Shown piece after piece: positions 1 through 9,120 of a stretch of 17,940 bases of DNA (positions within the stretch are counted from its first letter, which is position 1; the number at the start of each line of letters is the position of its first letter). Under the pieces are notes generated by a model. That model had not been told where the DNA came from. It did no database searches and was given only the letters and a program-made list of their open reading frames with translations. The position numbers and the translations under genes were made by a program. This DNA is from Entrophospora sp. SA101 (taxonomy: Eukaryota; Glomeromycota; Glomeromycetes; Entrophosporales; Entrophosporaceae): NCBI GenBank assembly GCA_958430865.1, contig CAUDNR010000840.1, positions 1,233-19,172 of the forward strand, given 5' to 3'.

Positions 1-479
1 TTCCATGAGCTTGATGCAAATTTCTCCCCTATTGCAAGGAAATCAATAATAGCCAAATTTATAAATAATATAATAATGTAATACTCTGTCCTACCTTTCT
101 ACTTCTATACCCTCTATTTTTTCAAACAATCTATAGATGACCATGCATGTAACATCTAAGTGATCTTTCTTTAAACTGTTTATTTCATATTCTCAAAGCC
201 TGTATAAAAATCAAGCATAATTAATGTTCAAGGTCGTCTCTTTGGATGAGAATGAGATTCTGCACCTACAGGTTTTCAACAGTATTTCTCATTCAATCCC
301 AATCAAAATCCCTCTCTTGATTGTAAGATAATTTCCATGGTTCTGAGCTGAAAATGAGTACTTTAAGTTCAGGAATTGTGGACTATTCAAATGTGTTACA
401 GGAGAAAGAAGTTGTCAATAGTTTGTAAACTATGATATAACATAGAAAATACATACAGCTTTGTATTTACTGAGATATG
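1..479. other. AT-rich intergenic DNA, no gene recognised
   Basis: All frames are broken by frequent stops and I recognise no protein, RNA or repeat signature. It lies downstream of the minus-strand coding segment ending at 480, so it could hold that gene's 3' UTR or decayed further exons. I could not join any part of it to that frame. Confidence 0.4.
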
Positions 480-767
480 TCAGTAGATCTTGAGGTGTGT
501 CTGGAATAATTTCTGTTCATGGGTGCAAATTTCCTTGAACTCAGTTTTATTAAAGACCTTTTCATTAATATTAATGAGACTTTCATCATCTGGATCAATG
601 GTAAAAGGGTGGCAGAGACTTTTGACATGTAAATATCTTAAATGACAAATGGTCGAATTCAAAAGGATTAACACTTACTGCTCTTGATTACATCTCATGC
701 CAAATTTGTACAACTCATCTTCGACAACCTTTCCTGACATCAATACCCATTTTTTGCTATTGTTCAT
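480..767 (-). CDS. possible small two-exon protein or gene fragment, function unknown
   Basis: Read on the minus strand, an ATG at 767-765 opens 29 codons (starting MNNSKKWVLMSGKVVEDELY) that end at a good donor (GTAAGT from 678). A GT-AG intron of 60 bp (678-619) rejoins the frame at 618 through an AAAAG acceptor and runs to TGA at 482-480, giving about 75 residues. The second exon is rich in acidic residues, with a TIDPDDESL stretch, and looks coding rather than random. An alternative acceptor about 15 bp upstream would also keep the frame. I do not recognise a domain. The layout vaguely recalls the N-terminus of a large lineage-expanded Rhizophagus family, from memory only. The protein ends abruptly, so it may be the 5' remnant of a longer gene. 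It sits just upstream (on its own strand) of a fold-back element. Confidence 0.4.
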
Positions 768-788
768 TGTTTGATATGTGTCTATAAA

Positions 789-903
789 CCAGGATTGGCA
801 AATGTATGGTCTATTGGTGGTCCATTGGGTCCATTAATGTAACACTTTGACCATATTTAGTATTTTATTAATGACAATGGACCAGTCAATTTGCCAACCC
901 TGG
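789..903. mobile_element. 115-bp fold-back MITE-like element
   Basis: The ends are inverted repeats: CCAGGATTGGCAAAT at 789-803 and ATTTGCCAACCCTGG at 889-903 match at 14 of 15 positions. The similarity continues inward less perfectly (TGGTCCATTG near 818-827 against CAATGGACCA at 875-884), so the whole unit can fold into a long imperfect hairpin. CAGG-starting ends suggest a hAT-type non-autonomous element, but I see no clean 8-bp target-site duplication, so the insertion is old or the class assignment is uncertain. It has no coding capacity. Confidence 0.6.
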
Positions 904-1314
904 TCAAATCTATTTGAACTTCATTTTCACCAGTTTTGATCTGTATCATATCCAAAATATAAAAAGGTGAGATAATATTCTTGTGTTATATGTGGATGTA
1001 TTCTATGCAACCTTCTTGATCTCTTGAGAAGAAATTAAACCTGTACTCTCAAGAACATGTTTAGACACACACAACATGACATCCAATTCATTATTCTCTT
1101 TTCTATAAAAAAAAAGGGTTAAGAATAAACATGAATGTTAGCATAAGAATGAACATCTAATCAAATTATGATTTTCAGGATTATATGAGAAAAAGAAAAT
1201 ACTTGATGTTTCAGCTGAAATAATTCCAAGAATTACAAAATTAATAGTTATATAACATAGAGAAGGAAACCAAAAAGAAACAAGTTAGTTGTAGTTTCTG
1301 TATACTATAATAAC
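904..1314. other. AT-rich intergenic DNA, nothing recognised
   Basis: No frame stays open usefully and no known motif is visible. It contains short A and T runs only, and separates the fold-back element from the direct repeat and hAT remnant that follow. Confidence 0.4.
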
Positions 1315-1465
1315 CATTAATGTTGGATGTTGATGGTGGTGATTTGGTTTTAATCCTCTCGTTAGACTCATAAAGGTCTGTCTTTTCATCTCTATCATGT
1401 TTATCATTAATGTTGGATGTTGATGATGGTGATTTGGTTTTAATCTTCTCATTAGACTCATAAAG
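1315..1465. repeat. 61-bp direct repeat, two copies at 90-bp spacing
   Basis: Positions 1315-1375 and 1405-1465 are the same 61-bp sequence with three substitutions (all G/A or C/T). They begin CATTAATGTTGGATGTTGAT and end TTAGACTCATAAAG. A 29-bp spacer separates them. The second copy directly abuts the readable part of a hAT transposase, so the repeat could be an internal part of that element or a short tandem duplication at its broken edge. Confidence 0.85.
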
Positions 1466-2162
1466 AATAAAAATAATGGTTACAAGGATGATTTAATGGT
1501 AAACATTTGTGAATTTGCATCATCAATAATTGTAGAAATTAAGGAAAGATTTCCAAATCCAAAATTATTATCTGCAATGAAAATTCTTAATCCTCAAAAT
1601 GGCCAAAAGACAAGGAATCTTTAATGTTTTATGGTGAATTAGAATTGGATGAATTAGCTTCAGTTTATGGGAAAAAATATTTACCAGATTATCCTTTAGG
1701 TCTTATAGATTCTGTTGCTGTTCAAGAAGAATGGTTTGGGTTTAAAATAGTGGTACATTCAAATCATAAATATTTAGCTATAGATGGTTTATTTCCTTTA
1801 TTATATGATAATTATTTAGATAGTTATCCAAATATCTTAAAACTTATGGAAATAGTGTACTCAATTCCATTTTCTAGTGTAGATTGTGAAAGAGGTTTTA
1901 GCAAACAGAATATTATCAAAACAGATTTACGTAATTCAATGGAAAATGACATATTGCACTTATTAATGATGGTTGGTTTAGAAGGCAATGATTTATTTGG
2001 TTATGATTTTAGTGATGCTCTTAGTAAATTTCTTCAAAGTAAAAACAGAAGAATAAAATAAACAAATTTTTAAAAATTTTAGCACCAAAAAATTTTCTTC
2101 TGGAAAATTTTTAGCATTCAGGAGAAACTTCCATTTTTTTTCAGATCCTATTTCCAGCCCTG
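1466..2162 (+). pseudogene. hAT transposase remnant, C-terminal dimerisation region plus candidate 3' end
   Basis: From 1466 a plus-strand frame reads as the late part of a hAT transposase (IKERFPNPKLLSAMKILNP). It is interrupted near 1600, where a single missing base shifts the frame, and continues open to TAA at 2059-2061. The ATG at 1624 is therefore not a real start. The tail contains IPFSSVDCERGFSKQN, the typical C-terminal hAT dimerisation motif with its Ser/Glu-Arg-Gly/Phe-Ser core, followed by NIIKTDLRNSM. The element resembles the ZNF862/KIAA1586-like hAT branch. About 90 bp beyond the stop, ATTTCCAGCCCTG at 2150-2162 has the form of a hAT 3' terminal inverted repeat. The N-terminus, zinc finger and catalytic Asp residues are absent, so this is a 5'-truncated dead copy. 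Confidence 0.85.
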
Positions 2163-2209
2163 GTGCCAACTTATCAAGATTTTTAAATTAAAAAAAAAGG
2201 GCTGGAAAT
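2150..2209. repeat. inverted pair of hAT-like terminal repeats at the junction of two elements
   Basis: ATTTCCAGCCCT at 2150-2161 is the exact reverse complement of AGGGCTGGAAAT at 2198-2209, with 36 bp between them. The left arm is in the right place to be the 3' end of the upstream hAT remnant. The right arm has the form of the 5' end of the second hAT element, whose coding exons begin about 220 bp later. Confidence 0.65.
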
Positions 2210-2419
2210 TTTTCTCCGAGTTAGGCCAAATCCGACTTATTGAGTTTGTCTATGTATAGCCCAATGGACATTAATCACCGGGTTCACAAAAAATTTTTTT
2301 TTAAAATGCTGCCCATAAAACATTCTCTCACTGAATATCACAGTATTAAATAAAAAGGTCAAATAAATCCAATCATTATGCACTTTGTCATTTTTGTAAA
2401 CTAAATTAACAAATACTAA

Positions 2420-4990
2420 AAAATTGGTAACTTCTCACTTAAAAATGAACAATATACTGAACATGAACAAGAGAAAATTCTTTTTCCTGGAGATGTGAAT
2501 AATCAATATGATGGTGGTAATTTTTTAGTAACTTTTTTTATTGAAATAAATATTATTATTAAGCAAAATAAAACTTACAATTTTATATTTTGAGGTCCTG
2601 AACTTGATTCTTCATCTTCAATATGCATCAATGAATTTTCAAGTCTTTCAATTTTATCAAGTTCATCATCAGCCTTATCTGTAGAAAAATCAGGTAATAA
2701 AAAAAGAAAAATAAGTAATTATTTTGCTCATTCTGTTCCTCTTTCTAAACAAGATAAAGAACATTGGGAGAAGCTTGTATTGAATTCTACCATAGATAAT
2801 GATTGGTCATTCAGATGGGTTGACAAAAAATCAAGTCAAATATTATTTAATTTTGCAAGTCCAGGTTTGAGATTACCAAGCTGTAAAATATTAGCTGGTC
2901 ATATTTTAACTAGTAATTCTAAACAGTTTAATTGATACTGCGTAGAAGGATTTTTTTGGTGTTACAATAGGCTTTGATGGGTGGAAAAACATTAATAAGT
3001 AGGAAATTTTAGGTTCAGTTTTAATTATTTCACATGGATAAATTTTAATTTGGGAAACATAAAAGAATTATCATTAAATTTTTTGGACAACTAAACACCA
3101 AAAATAATGCTATGATTACTGATTAAGCATCACAAAATCAAGCAGCAAGGTATTTTTTTTAAAATAAATTTTTATTCAATTATTTGTAAGTTTAACTTAT
3201 ATATTTTGTAGAAAATGGCTGGCACCAGAATGACATGATGTTTTTTTTTGATCCTTGTTTTGTATATCAAACCAATTTAATTGTTGGAGAGATTTTAAAG
3301 AAACATCTAGTTTAGTTGTTTCATCTGAAAAGGCAATTCAAATCATTTTTTTCTTAAACAGATCAGTTTACTTTATGGCAGAGTTACATGATGAACAAAA
3401 GTTTAAACATAACAAATATTTTGCACTTCTTCTTCCATGTGCTATTTGCTGGAATTCTCATTACCACTGCTACTCCAGTATGTTGAGAGTTAAGTTTGCT
3501 TTAAAGGTATTTAAAAAATATCATTAAAGGTTTTTTATTCAATAAGAATTAATTTTTATATTTGTTTAGTTGCTTGTTTCAAAATATGCTCCTAGTGAAT
3601 TTGAAGCAGATGATAATTATACAGGGAATGATGATAATGATAGAGAATTGCCACTTGAAACCTGTAGAATAATTGCCAATGAAGATTGGTGGAGGGATAT
3701 TAAAAAATTAGAAAAGCTTTTGTGGTGCACTCAACAAATTACAAACAGACAGGTAATGTGCTATTTGCTGGAATTCTCATTACCACTGCTACTCCAGTAT
3801 GTTGAGAGTTAAGTTTGCTTTAAAGGTATTTAAAAAATATCATTAAAGGTTTTTTATTCAATAAGAATTAATTTTTATATTTGTTTAGTTGCTTGTTTCA
3901 AAATATGCTCCTAGTGAATTTGAAGCAGATGATAATTATACAGGGAATGATGATAATGATAGAGAATTGCCACTTGAAACCTGTAGAATAATTGCCAATG
4001 AAGATTGGTGGAGGGATATTAAAAAATTAGAAAAGCTTTTGTGGTGCACTCAACAAATTACAAACAGACAGGTAATGCTTGTCTTCATGATGTACTACAT
4101 TGTTTGCAAGATGTGGAAAGAATATCCTGACCAAAATTTAGGTGTAAGAATTATTATTTCATCTAGAAAAACGTTGGCAAATATGGGAGCAACCGTTATT
4201 ATTATTATCCTTCATTCTTCATCCTGAATATCATGACAAAATTTTCCTTCAAGATAATATATCTATTTCTATTGCAAACTCAGTGAATGGATGATATGTT
4301 ATTTTTGTGTATGTATGGTTTAAAAAAGCTTTTGATACTTTGTTAGGTGAATTATAAAATTATCAGGCAAAATTTTCCTTTTAACAATATTTCATTAAAA
4401 TAATTTAATGATGGTGTATTTGGCTTTTGGGGACTTTGTTTCAGCATATACACCAGATTTGAGTATTTTTTCTATCAAAGTATTTGCAATATGCATAATA
4501 ATGCTTCTGTGAGAAGGCTCTTCTGAAATGGATTTTTTCCACACAATCTTTTGGATGTATGTGAATTTTATATTTTTTTTATATATTTGACTATAATTAT
4601 TAAATCATCTAATTTTTTTATTATAGTCTGAAAAGGTCTTTGCTATGAGTCAAATGAAAGGAGAATTTCAGAGATTAGAATGATTAGAAAATATTCAAGA
4701 TTCAAACAAAAAATTTAAAACTACAAGTATTGCAATTCCAATTATTCAAGAACAAACAGATGAATTGTTTATGGTTTCTGATGATGATTATAGAAATGAT
4801 GATTTTTCTAATAATGATTTGAATACTCTGAACATGATATTGAATCATCTCATGAGTGGAGAAATTTAATCAATGAATGGGATTGAAATCGTGGAAGAAG
4901 AAGAGAAGGAGGAGGAAACGGAGGATGATAATTGTATTATGATCTCAGTGATAGAAAACTCTTTTATTAGATCTGGTTTGCTTTTTAAGG
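2420..4990 (+). pseudogene. second hAT transposase pseudogene, multi-exon, with frameshifts and stops
   Basis: Pieces in order match a BED-type hAT transposase of the kind common in Rhizophagus. A short exon ends at 2516; a 78-bp GT-AG intron (2517-2594) follows; then comes a Ser-rich exon with WSFRWVDKKSSQILFNF (about 2800-2850). A TIGFDGW stretch carries the first catalytic Asp near 2976, and an MITD stretch near 3110-3125 looks like the second. A 62-bp intron spans 3150-3211, then a CFVYQTNLIVGEI block, then LLPCAICWNSHYHCYSS (about 3420-3480). A 63-bp intron (3507-3569) is followed by an acidic exon ending WWRDIKKLEKLLWCTQQ. The C-terminal part (about 4140-4860) is readable only by changing frame, and includes FGFWGLCFSAYT and an acidic tail to about 4980. 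In-frame TAG/TAA codons near 2945, 3000 and 3040 and several frameshifts show it is dead. A 319-bp tandem duplication lies inside it. Confidence 0.85.
3437..4074 (+). repeat. perfect 319-bp tandem duplication inside the hAT pseudogene
   Basis: Positions 3437-3755 and 3756-4074 are identical base for base by eye. Each unit holds the end of one transposase exon, its 63-bp intron and nearly all of the next exon (LLVSKYAPSEFEADDNYTGN onward). The three bases ATG occur at the start of both copies and again just after the second (4075-4077), consistent with a microhomology-mediated duplication. The surrounding transposase is decayed while the two copies have not diverged, so the event is recent, or it is an assembly artefact. 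Confidence 0.95.
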
Positions 4991-5506
4991 CATCTGCTAG
5001 TACTTACAATCCATGGCATTAAGTTGAACCATTAGGAGTACATCTTGTTATGGTTTGGAAAGAGCTTGAAAGGCTTTACATAATTTGGCAAATTTTCTTT
5101 GGAGCCTTAGTTGAGCAACCACATTTACAACTTACTCCTAAAAATTCAACTGTTTTTTATAACCATCATGATTATTACTCTTCATATATATATATGTGTG
5201 TGTGTATATAATCTATATAAGTTTAATCAGTGTAACTTTTTTGATAAGTTTATAACAGCCTATGTAAGAAATTAAAATATCATCAGAATAGAAAATGTTC
5301 AATTAGTTTTGTAGTTAATTATAAATATTAACCTAAATATATTTTTTTATAATTACGTCAATTTGTTTATTAAAATTGTTGTAATTATAATTTCTTGTTA
5401 ATTATCTACTAAAGTATCTCACTTGAACAAGGTTTCTTGACACTTTTTTTTTAAAAGAAGCTAAACCATCAAGGAAATCCAAATGTATATTTACCAATGA
5501 TATTAC
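4991..5506. other. AT-rich stretch with a TA/TG microsatellite, no gene
   Basis: It follows the tail of the hAT pseudogene. A dinucleotide run of alternating TA then TG then TA lies at about 5184-5210. I find no terminal repeat matching the 5' end near 2197, so the 3' end of the second hAT element is not located. No other feature is recognised. Confidence 0.5.
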
Positions 5507-5660
5507 TAAGGTTGCTTCCCAAACCTCTTAGTGACTGTCAAAACTCTGTCGAAACTCTAATGAACAATTAGCATATACCTTGTCAAAACTCTGACAATTA
5601 ATGTGTAACCTATCGAAACTCTGTCAATTGATTTTTGGGGGAGTTTCGCTCACAACCTTA
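5507..5660. mobile_element. 154-bp non-autonomous TIR element with 8-bp target-site duplication
   Basis: The ends TAAGGTTG (5507-5514) and CAACCTTA (5653-5660) are perfect 8-bp inverted repeats. The similarity extends inward imperfectly, so that about 13 of the first 18 bases pair. Immediately outside are GATATTAC (5499-5506) and AATATTAC (5661-5668), which agree at 7 of 8 positions and fit an 8-bp target-site duplication as made by hAT elements. The interior contains three to four degenerate copies of a TC(A/G)AAACTCTG motif. There is no coding potential, so any mobility would have needed a transposase supplied elsewhere. Confidence 0.65.
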
Positions 5661-5820
5661 AATATTACACAACTTGTAAAAAGTACTTTCGAATACACCA
5701 TCATCATTCTTAGGTTCTCATTACAATACAATTTATAATTATGGTAATTTATACATGTGACTTTATTGATAAAATAAATATGAATAAAATATAACAAATA
5801 AGAAATAAAATAGTGTGAAA

Positions 5821-6567
5821 TTATGAAGTTGCAGACAAAAAATTATCAATCCTCACATCATGTTCTAAATCAATATCCATTCCTTCTTTTTTAATCTTGA
5901 TTTCAACCTTATGAGCTATAAGAATATGCTCAAGTTTGATCGTCTGTCCAAATTTTTCCATATCTTCGGGAATATCCAATACAAAAGTATACTGACATTC
6001 ATTATAATTATCCCATGTAATTTTGTCTCCAATAACTTGTTTTTTTAATACATACTCATTCTCATGCTTTGAACTACCTTGGGCACTAAAGCTAGAATAT
6101 TTTTTTAGTCCAACAAAAATTTCTTTGATCTTTAATTTAGGATTATATAATTTCAATTTTACATAAACAATTATTGGATTACTAGGTCCAAAATTTATAT
6201 CATCCATATGAATGTTATAACCTATACCATTTGATGTGATGGCTTTTTCGGTATCATATTCTACCCAATGTACAGGAACTGGTGTAGATAAACAACATAA
6301 AATATTGGTAGCTGAATATGTTTCAGTGTGACACCCATCGCTAATACTCCTTGTTCTTGTTTCAGTCCAATATACATGCTCGGTGCCAGTAAATTTTAAA
6401 ATAATTCGATTGACAAACAATTTATTAAAATGAAGATGGAGTGTACCAGTCAAGTAAGAATCTTCTATTCCTAAACGTCCAAATTGGAATGAAGATTGAC
6501 CCTTAGGATATGAAAATTTTACTTTGGTACTATATTTTCCATAGCTTTGTTGTGATGGTTCATTCAT
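5821..6567 (-). CDS. arrestin-like fold protein, hypothetical
   Basis: A 248-residue intronless frame reads from ATG at 6567 to TAA at 5823-5821. The frame stays open upstream to an ATG at 6750 (309 aa), but those 61 residues are low-complexity and look like translated leader, so the later ATG is preferred. Near residues 39-66, LTGTLHLHFNKLFVNRIILK followed by FTGTEHVYW resembles the opening beta strands of an arrestin N domain (strand, loop, KFxG, VYW). In the second half, PIIVYVKLKLYNPKLKIKEI and a closing FVLDIPED then EVxIKIKK-type strand pattern resemble an arrestin C domain. Family members are adaptors for trafficking or ubiquitin ligases. No PY motif is visible here, so a partner cannot be proposed. 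It is the only intact gene between the transposon-rich left end and the acetyl-CoA synthetase. The fold assignment is by pattern only. Confidence 0.6.
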   Translation of the reverse strand: MNEPSQQSYGKYSTKVKFSYPKGQSSFQFGRLGIEDSYLTGTLHLHFNKLFVNRIILKFTGTEHVYWTETRTRSISDGCHTETYSATNILCCLSTPVPVHWVEYDTEKAITSNGIGYNIHMDDINFGPSNPIIVYVKLKLYNPKLKIKEIFVGLKKYSSFSAQGSSKHENEYVLKKQVIGDKITWDNYNECQYTFVLDIPEDMEKFGQTIKLEHILIAHKVEIKIKKEGMDIDLEHDVRIDNFLSATS

Positions 6568-7830
6568 ATTGAGTAAGCTGTTAAATATCAGATATGATGA
6601 TGATATTAAAATTGTCAGTAATCTCCTTTTATTTATTTTATTTTGGGAAATTTTAAAGACTATAAAAAGAAATTGTGTTGTTTCACAAAAACTACTGTGT
6701 TGTTTATTATAGGTTCTCAACTCAACGTTAATATTGAAAATTGTCAACAAATATTATTTGGAAAACAAATATGGTTACGTAGATCAGAATAAACTAGCTA
6801 TTACTAACGAATTAGTTTTATTAGGAAATAGTTTTGTTTTTAGTGATTTAAGAAAATGGTTTTAATAAGTTGATATTTAAACTTTTATAAAGTTAGTCTT
6901 TTTTTTTACGATGAGGTAATGTCACATAATTTTAATTTTATTAATATTAAATAAATTAAATTAAATAGAAATTTTTGACTCCAAAAAAAAAATACTCTAT
7001 AAATAGCTAAACCATTTTATTGTACCACACTGTTTCAATCCAAAATTGTCATCCAAATATTAATATTAGATGTTGAATCTGGACTAACTTTATGCAGCTA
7101 AATAAGTATGGTGACTAAGGCAGTTTCTATTTTTGATGAAGAGCGCAAAATTTATTGCAACTTCGTAAAAATTTAGCACAACTAACAAAATAATAATAAT
7201 AATATTTATAATATAACGTTAACAGAACTGATATAATAATCGATGGTTTGGTTAAACCCCAAATAACACAGTAATACAATTAGCGAGGGTTAGTCATTAG
7301 ACTTATAAAACTATCCAATCAAAAATAGCAATTGTCTGTCTAAATATTAAAATTTGGTACTTTTTTATGATCCAAAAAATAAATTCTCCATTTAGATAAA
7401 CAAACATGATCACAAGGCCTCAACTTTAACAATAAAAAAAAATAATAATAATATGCAAGGTGATAAATCACTTCATTGAGTTAAATTACAATGAGGAATT
7501 AATTTAAATAGATATATCATATAATAAGGATAATAAAAAGATCATGTGAAAATTCCAATAGTCAGATGATGAGAAACTACATATAAATATAAGCATGGCG
7601 GACATTCGCAAATTGGCAATGATTTTCGTCAATCATATTTTGATTTTATCACGAAATTTGATTGGCCCGATAAATTACACAAAGTTAAAGAAAATTTTTA
7701 TTTTTGAGAAAAGGAAGCTTCAACTAAATCGTTGCATGTATTTTTGCTAGCCCAGTATTTAACCAATTATAAAAATATACAAGTTTTTGTCAAATAGATA
7801 TCAGAAGCAAATTTTTATTCATGTTATCTA
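6568..7830. other. AT-rich intergenic region, no gene recognised
   Basis: The first 300 bp upstream of the arrestin-like gene presumably holds its promoter, but no clear minus-strand TATA box stands out. A plus-strand CTATAAATA sequence near 6995 has no gene behind it. The remainder has short AAT runs and no open frame or RNA signature that I can support. Confidence 0.4.
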
Positions 7831-8215
7831 ATAACCATTAATTTAACAATAATTATAGAACAACCATTATCCACGAAATAGATAAATAGATAGATATATA
7901 CATATTATACAAAATTATTATCATCCACGAAATAGATATATATTATACAAAATTATTAATTTAACAATAATTGTTTGTTTCTTTCCTATTTATCTAATAG
8001 TAAATAATAAATAAATATGTAAATAAAGATATCATACAAAACTATTAATTATAGAACAACCTTGTTTCTTTTGTGTCCTATTTGTTTATAATTATATATA
8101 GAACAGCTCACCTTGTTTCTATTATCCGCATTCATTTATTTATCTAATAATAAGAAACAGATATATATAATATAAAACTATTAATTTAATAATAATGATA
8201 GAATGATTACCTTGT
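7831..8215. repeat. degenerate AT-rich tandem repeat array
   Basis: A phrase of the type ATTAATTTAACAATAATTATAGAAC returns with changes near 7836, 7953, 8042 and 8179, often followed by a CCTTGTTTC and TATTTATCTAATA block. A sharper sub-repeat, ATCCACGAAATAGATA, occurs at 7869-7884 and again at 7923-7938 (54-bp spacing), each followed by a TATTATACAAAATTATT phrase. Copies are irregular, roughly 90-140 bp apart, with no coding capacity. Confidence 0.6.
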
Positions 8216-8746
8216 TGCCTCCTTTCATTTATTGTTCTAAAATTTCAGTTTTAGTTTCTTTACAAAGCGCGCATTGTTTAGCTTTTGGCATTTTTCACTA
8301 TTATATTACTGAAGTCAAGGAAGTTTGATCTGGTCTGATCTGACATGGAAAACGTTTTAAAAGATAAAGGATTATATTACTGCAAAGTTTGAACACAGGT
8401 TAATTAGTGTTCGTCCATTCACCTTCCAAATGGGGTAATAGTACCTTTAAAATCTTCAATTGAAATGTATGTTGGTGATCGTGTAACATACGAATGTCCA
8501 TCATGCTATAAATATAATAATGTTAATGTTGATAATTACCATTATTATTATCAATACTTGTGTAACTTTATTAAAGCTTACTGGATTGAGGAAGATTTGT
8601 AAAATTCAATAATCAATATACTTGTTATAAAACAGCATTTGGATGATCAGTTGTTGTTAATAGGATTAAAAGATTTTTTATCTCATTCCCATTAATTTAT
8701 CAAATCGTCCCTCAAAATAAATAGGTTTTTTTAATTTTAGATTTCA
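8216..8746. other. intergenic region with one short unexplained open frame
   Basis: A plus-strand frame is open from 8408 to TAA at 8600-8602. From its ATG (8465) it encodes 45 residues beginning MYVGDRVTYECPSCYKYNN, with a CPSC pair. It has no recognised family and may be a decayed exon or chance. Nothing else is recognised. Confidence 0.3.
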
Positions 8747-9120
8747 TCAATAGCGATTGCATCTTTCCAAAAAAACAATAATATTTAAAATTTCATTTGC
8801 TGTTGGTCTTTTTTAGGATCAGTATCTGTGCATCTATAATATAACGTTTTGAAGTATTACCTGAAAAACTAGGTCTTAATCCACCACAGATCTTGAAAGC
8901 AAGATCTAGATCATGTGGTTGATCTTTGAATCGTTGTTAACATGTTGATAATTCTGGCATTAAAATCCTAAAGCTATAGATGTCAGACTTTTGTGTATAA
9001 AGTTGCTTATTTAATACCTCTGGTGCAATATATGACAGTACTCCAAATATATCATTTGATATTCTGGGTTTGATAACCCAAGGTCTGTAAAATTTATAGT
9101 ACAATCGGAAGTACTTTGAA
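8747..9120 (-). pseudogene. tyrosine-kinase-like protein kinase remnant (C-lobe)
   Basis: On the minus strand, starting near 9105, the frame reads TINFTDLGLSNPE, a degraded DFG region (DLG). After a frameshift it continues DIFGVLSYIAPEVLNKQLYT, with the APE motif intact, then QKSDIYSFRILMPELSTC (kinase subdomain IX, SDxYSFG with G changed to R). An in-frame stop follows, then FKDQPHDLDLAFKICGGLRP with the subdomain X-XI signature. After another shift, KRPTANEILNIIV ends the domain before TGA at 8749-8747. The set matches the C-lobe of the large tyrosine-kinase-like family expanded in Rhizophagus. The N-lobe, the VAIK lysine and the HRD loop are missing. At least two frameshifts and one stop make it non-functional. 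Confidence 0.85.

Noticed and set aside
1624..1626. ATG as the start of an independent 145-aa protein
   Set aside because: Homology to hAT transposase continues upstream in another frame from 1466, so this ATG is internal to a frameshifted pseudogene.
6568..6750. 61-codon N-terminal extension of the arrestin-like protein
   Set aside because: In frame but low-complexity, and it places no conserved residues; the ATG at 6567 directly precedes the recognisable part. Kept only as an alternative start.
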